Positions 1 through 7,777 of a DNA stretch of 64,000 bases are shown in pieces. Under the pieces are notes generated by a model. The model saw nothing but the letters and a program-made list of their open reading frames with translations, was not told the origin of the DNA and did not search any database. The translations under genes were made by a program, and so were the position numbers. Numbering within the stretch: the stretch's first letter is position 1; every line of letters begins with the position of its first letter. The DNA is from Janthinobacterium sp. LM6. GTDB lineage: Bacteria; Pseudomonadota; Gammaproteobacteria; Burkholderiales; Burkholderiaceae_D. The DNA is taken from positions 3,410,001 to 3,474,000 of the forward strand of contig NZ_CP019510.1 in the NCBI RefSeq assembly GCF_002002885.1, read 5' to 3'.

Positions 1-1788
1 CGCGCTCATGGCCTTGCGCACCACTTCTTGCCGGAAGGATTGTTTGCCCGAGTCGCTGATGTGGATTTTTTCTTCCACGGCGCGCAGGAAGCGCTCGTCG
101 GGACGGCGCTCTTCGCTGGTGATGGGATCGCGGATCTGGCGGTTGTCGAGCATGGCTTCGACTTCATCGAGATATTTGTTCAGCAAGTCTTGCGCTTCTT
201 GCTCGAATGACACAAACAAGGCCTTGTGCACGTCGGCCTTGACCCAGCGGTTATAGAAATCCTTGCGCGTGAGCACCAGGTAATCGACCCATTTGCGCTT
301 GCGCCGCGGTTCGATGCGCGCATCGTTTTCGATGCCGTCTTTCAGGGCCAGCAGCACGTCCATGGTGGACAGGCTGTTGCGCTGGGCGGAAATGATGGCG
401 TGCGACAGGGCATTGATGACGAAGCGGGGCGACACGCCCGACAGGCCCTCGTCGGGCGACTTGTCGCGCTCGCGCATGCGGCGCAGGTCGGCAGGTTGCA
501 AGTCGTCCACATCTTCGTTCGCGTAGATGCGCAGTTTCTTGACCAGTTCGGCCTCCTTGTCCTCGCCCTCGGGCATGCGGCTGAGGATGGCAAACACGGC
601 CGCCGCATGCAGCACGTGCGGGTCGAGGTGCACGTCGCGGAAGGCGGGCGCGGCCGCGAGGATCAGCTTGCGGTAGATGCGCGCTTCCTCGCGGTAATTG
701 AGCGTATAGGGCACTTGCACGATGACCATGCGGTCGAGCAGCGCCTCGTTTTCGCTCTCTTGCAGGAATTTGCGGAATTCGGCCAGATTCGTGTGCGCGA
801 GGATGGTCTCGTCGAGGTAGATCAGGGGGAAGCGCGACACCTTGACATTCTTTTCCTGCGTCAGGGTCAATAGTAAATAGAGGAATTCCCGCTTGACCTT
901 GAGGATTTCGATCATTTCCAGCATGCCGCGGCTGGCCGCATACACGGCGCCGGACCACGACCAGGCGCGCGGATCGCCTTCGTCGCCGTATTGCGCCACT
1001 TTCGACAGGTCGACGGAACCGACCAGGTCGGCCAGGTCGGCCGTCGTGGGATCGTGCGGCGCATACGTGCCGATGCCGCAGCGGCCCGCCTCGGACAAAT
1101 GGATGCGCTCGACGGGCATGCGCAGGAAGTCGCCCGCATACTGCTCTTCCAGGCGGGCGCGGCAATGTGGACACAGTTCGCCCTGCAGCTCTGCATCATA
1201 GCTGGCGCGAAAGTCGGCCCTCATGCTGTGCGGCACCAGATGCAGCGGCGATTCGTGCACGGGACAGCCGGCGATGCCGTACAGCGCGCCTTCGCTGCTG
1301 TGGCTGTACTCTTCCAGGCCCCGCTTGAGCAGGATCACCATGGTCGACTTGCCGCCCGATGGCGGGCCCAGCAACAGCAACATGCGCCGGCCTACTTCGG
1401 AGCCGGCAGCGGCCGCCTTGAAGTAGGCGGCGACCCGGTCGATCGCCTCGTCGATGCCGAACAGCTCGTCGTCGAACAGGCGGCAGCGGAAGCGCCCGTT
1501 GCCGTCGGTCTGGCCATTCCAGCGCATCATGTCCCACAGGTACTGGTGCGCGCTGCGCGTCAGCAGGGCGGCGCGGCCGGGCAGGATTTGCTCGAGGAAG
1601 TCGGCAAAACTGCCGCGCCAGGGCGTGATGCGGTGTTTTTCCGCCCAGGCCGCCATGCCGTGCACGAAACCCGCATGCTGGGCCGCGCCACCGGCGTCTG
1701 TCGTATTGTCGCCGGCTGGAGTGTCGCCGGCTGACGCCGCTGCCGCAGGGGCGTCGTCGGATTGGCGTGTGATACCAGGGCTCGTCAT
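1..1788 (-). CDS. prkA: PrkA-type serine protein kinase, partial (C-terminus beyond window)
   Basis: The reading frame is open from an ATG at 1788 to the window edge, giving the first 596 residues; family members are about 640-690 residues, so roughly 50-90 are missing. A P-loop reading GPPSGGKST lies near residue 139, and the frame contains the PrkA-like segments YLLLTLTQEKNVKVSRFPL and IYLDETILAHTNLAEF typical of the AAA half of the family. PrkA (YeaG in enterobacteria) is a cytoplasmic AAA+/kinase-like protein linked to stationary-phase and nitrogen-starvation responses. In proteobacteria it is usually followed by a YeaH/DUF444 gene and a SpoVR gene, which would lie left of base 1. A GGGGAA ribosome site sits just before the ATG. 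The N-terminal 30 residues are low-complexity Ala/Asp/Gly and may be lineage-specific. Confidence 0.9.
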   Translation of the reverse strand, partial: MTSPGITRQSDDAPAAAASAGDTPAGDNTTDAGGAAQHAGFVHGMAAWAEKHRITPWRGSFADFLEQILPGRAALLTRSAHQYLWDMMRWNGQTDGNGRFRCRLFDDELFGIDEAIDRVAAYFKAAAAGSEVGRRMLLLLGPPSGGKSTMVILLKRGLEEYSHSSEGALYGIAGCPVHESPLHLVPHSMRADFRASYDAELQGELCPHCRARLEEQYAGDFLRMPVERIHLSEAGRCGIGTYAPHDPTTADLADLVGSVDLSKVAQYGDEGDPRAWSWSGAVYAASRGMLEMIEILKVKREFLYLLLTLTQEKNVKVSRFPLIYLDETILAHTNLAEFRKFLQESENEALLDRMVIVQVPYTLNYREEARIYRKLILAAAPAFRDVHLDPHVLHAAAVFAILSRMPEGEDKEAELVKKLRIYANEDVDDLQPADLRRMRERDKSPDEGLSGVSPRFVINALSHAIISAQRNSLSTMDVLLALKDGIENDARIEPRRKRKWVDYLVLTRKDFYNRWVKADVHKALFVSFEQEAQDLLNKYLDEVEAMLDNRQIRDPITSEERRPDERFLRAVEEKIHISDSGKQSFRQEVVRKAMSA

Positions 1789-2050
1789 TGTTTCCCCATC
1801 CTTGCTGTTGCTGGCGTTGCTGGCGTTGCTGCCGTGGAGCAGGCCCGGTTCCAGCCTGTCGGCCAAGTATACGGCGGCGCCTCTGCCCGCACGCCTGATC
1901 CCGCTCAACCTTGACGAGGGAACTATTTTTGCACTCGCTGCACCCATTGGGGCAGGGCAGCCAGGCATCCGCACGGTTCAATCCAGATCAATACCGGCCC
2001 GCGCAGCCCGTCCACACTGGAAGCTTGCGGCGACCCACGAGGAGAACACG

Positions 2051-3229
2051 ATGATAGGCAACGAGAATGGTTTCAGCGCCCCGCCGGGCGGCAGCGGCAG
2101 GGGCCAGAGCGTGGACGATGAAGAGGCCGTCGGCCAATTTTCCGTCCCCGGCGAAGACGACAATACGATCGAGAGCGCGTCCGTCGCGGACGTGCCCGAC
2201 GCCCTGAGCGGCGTCAGCATGGAATTGCTGGAAATCAAGCGCAGCATCGAGGACGGCATGCGGCAAAGCATCGCGCAAGCGGGCGGCGCGCGCGCGGCCG
2301 ACGCCTTCAGCGACAGCGGCAATATCCAGGGCGTGTCCATCGGCCTGGGCGAGGGCGCCAGCGACAGCTCGTCCGGTGAACCGGGCTTGCCGGCCCTGAC
2401 CCTGTACGTGGCCGAACCCACTTCCGTCGACCGCGCCAAGGCCGCCATCGTGGGCGCCATGGGCGTGCGCGCCATGGCCAGCGACAAGGTGCCCGTCAAC
2501 ATCGTCGTCACGGGCGTGATCGATGCGCAGCCGCACCGTTTCCGCTTGCGCCCGGCGCCGGGCGGCGTGTCGGTCGGGCATTTCCGCATCACGGCCGGCA
2601 CCATCGGCTGCCTGGCCGTGGGGCGCAGCGCGCCGCGCAACAGCCGCCTGATGATTCTTAGCAATAATCACGTGCTGGCAAATTCCAACGGCGGCGTGTT
2701 CAACGATTGCATCGTGCAGCCTGGCCCCATCGACGGCGGCCGCTGCCCGCAAGACCAGGTGGCCGTGCTCGAGCGTTTCGTGCCCATCAATTTCAGCGGC
2801 GGCGTCAATTTTGTCGATTGCGCCACCGGCTGGGCCTGGCCAGACAGGGTACGTCCGGAACTGGTCTACCTGAGCGGCGGCGTGCCCGCGTACTTCCGCA
2901 TCAGCAATGCGCTCGTGGCGCCCGCACTGGGCATGATGGTCGGCAAGTCCGGGCGCACGACGCAATTGACGCAGGGCCGCATCACGGGCCTGGGCGCGAC
3001 CATCAACGTCAATTACGGCGGCGGCAGGATCGCGCTGTTCCAGGACCAGATCGCCATCACGGGCGTCAGCGGGGCGTTCAGCGCGGGCGGCGATTCCGGC
3101 TCGTCCATCTGGACCTGGAACCAGCAGCGCAATCCCGTCGGCCTGCTGTTTGCCGGCGGCGGCAACATCACGTTTGCCAACCAGATGCGGCGCGTGGTGG
3201 CGGCGCTCGACATCAATTTATACACTTGA
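2051..3229 (+). CDS. Trypsin-like (S1-fold) serine protease, no signal peptide
   Basis: The product is 392 residues. The C-terminal half shows a chymotrypsin-fold triad: His207 in SNNHVLA, a likely Asp256 in FVDCATG and Ser349 in GGDSGSS. Residues about 110-180 (LPALTLYVAEP to VTGVID) form a small alpha/beta domain like the N-terminal domains of other bacterial S1-like proteases. The ATG at 2051 is chosen because it follows GAGGAGAA; the frame stays open upstream but has no better start. There is no export signal, so a cytoplasmic protease is implied, or one released by another route. It is divergent from prkA, with 262 bp between them. The next gene encodes a standalone copy of the small N-terminal domain. 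Substrate is unknown. Confidence 0.75.
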   Translation: MIGNENGFSAPPGGSGRGQSVDDEEAVGQFSVPGEDDNTIESASVADVPDALSGVSMELLEIKRSIEDGMRQSIAQAGGARAADAFSDSGNIQGVSIGLGEGASDSSSGEPGLPALTLYVAEPTSVDRAKAAIVGAMGVRAMASDKVPVNIVVTGVIDAQPHRFRLRPAPGGVSVGHFRITAGTIGCLAVGRSAPRNSRLMILSNNHVLANSNGGVFNDCIVQPGPIDGGRCPQDQVAVLERFVPINFSGGVNFVDCATGWAWPDRVRPELVYLSGGVPAYFRISNALVAPALGMMVGKSGRTTQLTQGRITGLGATINVNYGGGRIALFQDQIAITGVSGAFSAGGDSGSSIWTWNQQRNPVGLLFAGGGNITFANQMRRVVAALDINLYT

Positions 3230-3427
3230 GCACGCTTTAGGAGCCGGCCGGGCGGCCCCGCGCCGCCTTGCCTGACGCTGTTTTTTGCACGATGATGATC
3301 TTGCTCAAGTCTTGCTCAAGGGCGGCCGCCGCGCAGGGTCTTGGCCGGCGAAGCGTGCTGCAGCGCCGGATGGGCGGGTGTATCATGCAAGGGATCGGGA
3401 GGGTTTGTCATATCAGGAGGATGTGTC

Positions 3428-3760
3428 ATGTCAAACAGTAAGTTCGCACAATCGCCATATGCCGTCTTCGAGGACGCCGCCATGCCGTATTTGCCGGATG
3501 CCCCTCCTGGACAGGGCCCGGGGCAGCATGCCCAGGCCGCGCCGCCAGGCCGCCTGGAAGCGGCCCGGCGACGCAACGAGCGGGCGCTGATGGCCATCGA
3601 CGGCGTGGAAGGCGTCAGCCTGGGGCAGACGGCCGTGGGCAAGGAAGCGCTCGTCGTGTACCTGCGCGACTCGTCCGTCAAGCGGCGCGTGCCGTTGCAG
3701 GTCGACGGTTATCCCGTAGAAACGAGCATCACGGGCCAGATCGATATCCAGCGCTGGTAG
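3428..3760 (+). CDS. Small protein resembling the N-terminal domain of the upstream protease
   Basis: The product is 110 residues. An AGGAGG ribosome site lies a few bases before the ATG at 3428. After a Pro/Gln-rich N-terminus, residues about 45-110 (from LMAIDGVEGVSLGQ to TGQIDIQRW) match the pattern of the small domain in the protease at 2051-3229: a hydrophobic strand with VYL/LYV, a short helix, then PV followed by TG-ID. In the family this domain precedes the catalytic domain. A separate copy could act in trans as a chaperone, inhibitor or targeting subunit; this is inference. The 198-bp gap from the protease gene leaves co-transcription possible. Confidence 0.65.
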   Translation: MSNSKFAQSPYAVFEDAAMPYLPDAPPGQGPGQHAQAAPPGRLEAARRRNERALMAIDGVEGVSLGQTAVGKEALVVYLRDSSVKRRVPLQVDGYPVETSITGQIDIQRW

Positions 3761-3767
3761 GCAAGCG

Positions 3768-3792
3768 AGCCCGACGGCCAGGCCGCCGGGCT
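3768..3792. terminator. GC-rich hairpin between convergent genes
   Basis: An 11-bp stem with one mismatch (AGCCCGACGGC pairing with GCCGCCGGGCT) and a 3-nt loop lies 8 bp after the stop of the small protein gene, before the convergent catalase gene. No U-run follows on either strand, so it may only aid termination or protect mRNA ends. Confidence 0.35.
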
Positions 3793-3849
3793 GCGCATAG
3801 CCGCAGGAAGACCTGTTGCCAGGCCTTTGGCTTCGCTTATCCGCCCGCC

Positions 3850-5286
3850 TTATTTGCTCAGGCGGCCGATCGCTTCAGCCACGCCCGCGCCATAGGCGGG
3901 GTCGCACAGGGTGCAGTTGCCGATGTGGCGTTGCTTGACTTGCTCCGAGGCGCCCGAGATGGCGCGCGCCGTGTTGTCGAACAAGGCTTGCTGCTGCGCC
4001 GCGGTCATCAAGCGGAACAGGGCGCGCGGCTGCGAATAGTAATCTTCGTCGACACGGTGGTTCCAGTGGTCGGCCGCGCCTTCGATGCTGAGCGGCGGTT
4101 CACGGAAATCGGGCTGTTCGGCCCACTCCTGTTCGCTGTTCGGTTCATAGCCCAAGGTCCCGCCCTGATTGCCGTCGACCCGCATCTGGCCGTCGCGGTG
4201 ATAGCTGTGGAACGGGCATTTCGGCGCGTTGACGGGGATATGGCTGTGGTTCACGCCGAGGCGGTAGCGCTGCGCGTCGCCATACGAGAACAGCCGGCCC
4301 TGCAGCATCTTGTCCGGCGAAAAGCTGATGCCGGGCACCACGTTGGCCGGATTGAAGGCCGATTGTTCCACTTCCGCGAAATGGTTGTCGGCATTGCGGT
4401 TCAGCTCCAGCACGCCCACCTCGATCAGCGGATAGTCGCCGTGCGGCCACACTTTCGACAGGTCGAACGGGTTGAGGTGATACGTGCCTGCCTCTTTTTC
4501 CGGCATGATCTGCACGTACAGGGTCCAGCGGGGGAAATCCTTGTTTTCGATGCTTTCGTACAGGTCGCGGTGCGAGCTTTCGCGGTCCTTGCCCACCAGT
4601 TCCTCCGCTTCGGCATCCGTCAGGTTTTGAATCCCTTGCTGGGTTTTAAACGTGAACTTGACCCAGAAACGCTCGTTTTGCGCATTCAGGAAGCTGAAGG
4701 TATGGCTGCCGAAGCCGTGCATGTGGCGGAAGCTGCGCGGCAAGCCCCGGTCGCTCATCACCACGGTCACCTGGTGCAGGGCTTCCGGCAGCGAGGTCCA
4801 GAAGTCCCAGTTGCTGTTGGCGCTGCGCAAGCCCGTGCGCGGATCGCGCTTGATGGCGTGATTCAAATCGGGGAATTTCAAGGGGTCGCGCATGAAAAAC
4901 ACGGGCGTGTTGTTGCCGACCAGGTCCCAGTTGCCTTCTTCCGTGTAAAACTTCAGGGCGAAGCCGCGGATATCGCGTTCCGCGTCCGCCGCGCCCCGTT
5001 CGCCCGCCACCGTGGAAAAGCGCGCGAACATCGGCGTTTTCTTGCCCACTGCGCCAAAGATTTTCGCCCGCGTGTAGCGCGTGATGTCGTGCGTGACGGT
5101 AAACGTGCCGTGCGCGCCGGAACCCTTGGCATGCATGCGGCGCTCGGGAATGACTTCGCGGTCGAAGTGGGCCAGCTTTTCCAGGAACCACACATCTTGC
5201 AGCAGGGCGGGGCCGCGCGGGCCGGCCGTCTGGATGTTCTGGTTGTCGACTACGGGCGCGCCAAAGGCGGTGGTCAGCTTTTTCAT
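3850..5286 (-). CDS. katA: Catalase, monofunctional haem type, small subunit
   Basis: The 478-residue protein has the full clade-3 catalase core: catalytic His52 in [12 protein letters not shown], the distal Asn region in [17 protein letters not shown], and haem-ligating Tyr335 in [12 protein letters not shown]. It dismutates hydrogen peroxide to water and oxygen in the cytoplasm. The length is that of small-subunit enzymes without the C-terminal flavodoxin-like extension of large catalases. The ATG at 5286 follows an AGGGGAGG-like stretch further upstream (TATAGGGGAGGTC on the + strand reads as a pyrimidine tract on the coding strand), so the ribosome site is not obvious; the conserved N-terminus [11 protein letters not shown] supports the start. 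It is monocistronic. An OxyR-type site could lie in the 270 bp upstream, but none was recognised with confidence. Confidence 0.95.
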   Translation of the reverse strand: MKKLTTAFGAPVVDNQNIQTAGPRGPALLQDVWFLEKLAHFDREVIPERRMHAKGSGAHGTFTVTHDITRYTRAKIFGAVGKKTPMFARFSTVAGERGAADAERDIRGFALKFYTEEGNWDLVGNNTPVFFMRDPLKFPDLNHAIKRDPRTGLRSANSNWDFWTSLPEALHQVTVVMSDRGLPRSFRHMHGFGSHTFSFLNAQNERFWVKFTFKTQQGIQNLTDAEAEELVGKDRESSHRDLYESIENKDFPRWTLYVQIMPEKEAGTYHLNPFDLSKVWPHGDYPLIEVGVLELNRNADNHFAEVEQSAFNPANVVPGISFSPDKMLQGRLFSYGDAQRYRLGVNHSHIPVNAPKCPFHSYHRDGQMRVDGNQGGTLGYEPNSEQEWAEQPDFREPPLSIEGAADHWNHRVDEDYYSQPRALFRLMTAAQQQALFDNTARAISGASEQVKQRHIGNCTLCDPAYGAGVAEAIGRLSK

Positions 5287-5559
5287 TGGACTCTTTCTTT
5301 ATAGGGGAGGTCAACGGACGAGCCAGGGCCTACCCAAACACTGGCTGGGCTGAGCGTGTACGACGTGCTCACCGAGGCTGGTCCAGAGTAACAAATTTCT
5401 AAAAAGCAAATTCAGTGTAATCCATTTCGGAGCCGGCAACAGCCCCGCCGCGTCCGGGGAAGCGGCTTGCCCATCATAGCCTCTCGGCCTTGTCCAGCCC
5501 AACACGATTGACCGAGCGCAAAGCGCAGCGTGATTTTCCGACGTATTGGCGATATGTTT

Positions 5560-6620
5560 GGTTATGTCACCGTCAAGTGTGGGAATGCTCCCAGCGTTGC
5601 TTTCAATAACGTTTCTGCTGAGCGGATGCGCCTGGCGTCGAGTATCCAGCGCCAGCCCAGGTAATTCGGCAGGTAGCGCGTCGCCACGCCGCGAAAGGGG
5701 CGCAGCCAGTCCCGCAGACGGCTGTGATACGCATTGACGTTCTGCACATGCGCGGCACCCTGCACACAGATGCCGGCGCGCAAGTTGACGGCCTGGTGGC
5801 TGATGCCCGCTTCCCTGGCAAACGCCCGGTAGGCGGCATGGCCATCCGTTACCAGCAGGACATCCTTATCGATGACGGGCAACAAGCAGCGGTGCAGCTG
5901 TGCCTTCGTCAACGCCCCTTTGCCCGTGACGAAATCGAGGGTCTGGCCTGTACGGTCGCGCGCCACCAGGATACAGACTTGCTCATCGGAAATGCCACGC
6001 TGACGGGCATGGCCGCCCCGGCGGCGGGCCGGACGCGTCATCTGCCTGGATCCTTTTTCCGATTCCAGCACATATAACTCGTCCGCCTCGGCAATACCAT
6101 GCAGGCCATGCGGCCGGTCCGTTTTTGCCAACGATAAAAACCGGTGGCGCCAGCGAAACGTGGTGTTGCGGTGCAGTCCCAGCTGCTGAGCGGCCTGGCG
6201 TACCGACCTGGAATCGAGCAGGCAATCGGCATAGGCGATCCACAACGATTTATGGCGCAAACGGGACAGCGGCGTGCCCGTCAAGGCATTGAAAGTGCGC
6301 CCGCACGGCACGCAGCGGTAGCGCTGCAAGCCATGCGCATGGCCATGCCGGTGCAACTGATGCGAGTGGCAGGCGGGACAGGCCAAGCGCGGCTGCGCCA
6401 CGCTTTCCAGCAGCGCGACGGTCGCGTCGTGTGGCGCGTTGCCACGCAGCAAGGCCATGCCTGCCTGCCGCTGGCGCCGGTTCAGGTAAGCAAACTGTGC
6501 GATAAAGCTGATCCAGTCGGCTGGCTGCATGATCTGCTCCCTGTATGGTGAATATGCAGAGTCAGATAGCGCAGCCGACGGAAGATTCCGGCATTTCCCC
6601 TATTTGCCGATGACAGAGCC
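5560..6620 (-). mobile_element. Complete IS1595-family insertion sequence
   Basis: The element is about 1061 bp. Imperfect terminal inverted repeats of about 28 bp are visible: the left end begins GGTTATGTCACCGTCAAGTG and the inverse of the right end begins GGCTCTGTCATCGGCAAATA. Both ends are flanked by the same 8 bp, ATATGTTT (5552-5559 and 6621-6628), the target duplication length expected for this family. One transposase gene fills it. The stop codon of the transposase lies inside the left repeat. The intact frame and exact duplication indicate a fairly recent insertion. It landed 9-16 bp downstream of the stop codon of the gene at 6637-6924 and interrupts no recognisable gene. Confidence 0.93.
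5562..6530 (-). CDS. IS1595-family (ISXO2-like) DDE transposase
   Basis: The product is 322 residues. It has an N-terminal zinc ribbon (CPAC ... CVPC, residues about 54-79), a helix-turn-helix-like stretch (VRQAAQQLGLHRNTTFRWRH), and an ISXO2-like catalytic domain with EADELYVLESEKG, a second acidic site in LVTDGHAAY and a C-terminal motif NAYHSRLRDWLRPFRGVATR characteristic of the family. It catalyses transposition of the surrounding element. The ATG at 6530 lies about 90 bp inside the right end, and the gene is intact, so the element is probably active. Confidence 0.95.
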   Translation of the reverse strand: MQPADWISFIAQFAYLNRRQRQAGMALLRGNAPHDATVALLESVAQPRLACPACHSHQLHRHGHAHGLQRYRCVPCGRTFNALTGTPLSRLRHKSLWIAYADCLLDSRSVRQAAQQLGLHRNTTFRWRHRFLSLAKTDRPHGLHGIAEADELYVLESEKGSRQMTRPARRRGGHARQRGISDEQVCILVARDRTGQTLDFVTGKGALTKAQLHRCLLPVIDKDVLLVTDGHAAYRAFAREAGISHQAVNLRAGICVQGAAHVQNVNAYHSRLRDWLRPFRGVATRYLPNYLGWRWILDARRIRSAETLLKATLGAFPHLTVT

Positions 6621-6636
6621 ATATGTTTTGGCGGTA

Positions 6637-6924
6637 TCAGCGATATTTGGCCCAGTTCGCCCGCAACCACGTCAGCACGGCGGCATGGCCGCGTATGTCG
6701 GCGGGCAAGTGGCGCTGGATCAGCCGTTCGCATTTGAGCGCCGTCGCCAGGCTGCCGCCGGACCAGCTGTTGCAGCTGTACAGCACTTCATACCATTCGT
6801 GGCGGTTCAGCAAGGTGCTGTCGGGGATGCCGCGCTGCGCCGGGTCGTCGCCCGCCGCCGGGCCATCCGGATAGCTGAACTGCAAGTCGCTCTTTGTCAT
6901 GGGCCCCAACCGGTGATCTGCCAT
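6637..6924 (-). CDS. Hypothetical 95-residue protein
   Basis: I do not recognise this family. The product is soluble, with no signal or membrane segment, and carries many Trp, His and Arg residues in its C-terminal half (NRHEWYEVLYSCNSWSGGS, LTWLRANWAKYR). The ATG at 6924 is preferred over an internal ATG at 6900 because GGGAGG precedes it. The gene ends 17 bp before the IS1595 element, so its coding sequence is intact but its natural downstream region has been displaced by about 1 kb. Codon usage resembles the neighbours. Confidence 0.6.
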   Translation of the reverse strand: MADHRLGPMTKSDLQFSYPDGPAAGDDPAQRGIPDSTLLNRHEWYEVLYSCNSWSGGSLATALKCERLIQRHLPADIRGHAAVLTWLRANWAKYR

Positions 6925-7028
6925 GCCTGCCTCCCGGTAAAATTGTGCGCGAACACCTGTCCGCGCCAGGCAAGCTTATGCCACCGGCAAGCATTCCATT
7001 CAGCAATATGGGCTGGCCTTGACCTGGC

Positions 7029-7721
7029 TTAAAACTTGTTCCAGTTATTGTGCCGGTGCTCCGTCGCTTCCTTCATCAGGTGGCCGGCGCGCAGGGCGTC
7101 GTCCGCTTGCACCGTCATGGCCAATTCCTGGATGGCGGGCGGGTATTCGTGATGGGCCGCTTCTTCCAGCAATTCGCGGCCTTTCGCCAGGTCGCGCGGC
7201 ACGCCGCGGCCTTCGCGGTAGGCGTTGTACAGCAGGAACATGGCGTGTGGATTGCCCAGCTCGCTGGACTTGTCCAGCCAGTGCGCGGCGGTCACGGGGT
7301 CTTTCGGCACGCCTTCGCCATTCGCCGCAAGCAAACCCAGCATCAGGGCCGCCTTCGCGTGGCCTTGCTGCGCCGCCTGGCGGTACCATAGCCAGGCCTG
7401 GGCCGGCGTGGCCGCGCGCAGCATCTGGCCCAGCTCGAAGGCCGCTTCCGTGTCGCCCGCGCGGGCCGCCTGTTCGAACAGGCTCAAGGCCTCGGCACGG
7501 CGTTCGGCACGGGGCTGGTAAATCAGCGCCAGTTCGCGCTCGGCGACGGGCATGTCCTTGCCGGCCCAGCTGCGCACCTTGCGCTCGGCCTGGTGGTCGC
7601 CCGCCTGGCGCGCATGCATGGCGACGGCTTCGATTTCCGCCGCCGTGGGCGGTGGCGACGCCTGGCAAGCGGCCAGGACGGCGGCCAGCACGACGGCGGG
7701 CAGGGAGAGTGCGTGTTTCAT
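7029..7721 (-). CDS. Sel1-repeat (SLR) lipoprotein
   Basis: The product is 230 residues. A lipoprotein signal ends at the lipobox LAAC (about residue 18-19), so the mature protein should be membrane anchored. At least four Sel1-like helical repeats follow, for example AEALSLFEQAARAGDTEAAFELGQML, AWLWYRQAAQQGHAKAALMLG, AAHWLDKSSELGNPHAMFLLY and GRELLEEAAHHEYPPAIQEL. Such repeats form solenoids for protein-protein contacts. The ATG at 7721 is chosen; an in-frame TTG nine bases upstream has no better support. Its specific partner is unknown. It lies 56 bp downstream of the nucleotidase gene in the same direction and could be co-transcribed. Confidence 0.85.
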   Translation of the reverse strand: MKHALSLPAVVLAAVLAACQASPPPTAAEIEAVAMHARQAGDHQAERKVRSWAGKDMPVAERELALIYQPRAERRAEALSLFEQAARAGDTEAAFELGQMLRAATPAQAWLWYRQAAQQGHAKAALMLGLLAANGEGVPKDPVTAAHWLDKSSELGNPHAMFLLYNAYREGRGVPRDLAKGRELLEEAAHHEYPPAIQELAMTVQADDALRAGHLMKEATEHRHNNWNKF

Positions 7722-7777
7722 TGGGATCAACTTTCATCAAAACGGGCCGGCACTGCGCTTGTTCCGGCCCTCGGACC

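Noticed and set aside
226-1734. Several open frames on both strands overlapping prkA
   Set aside because: The frame open from 1788 to the edge encodes the PrkA P-loop and family motifs, so the others are shadows.
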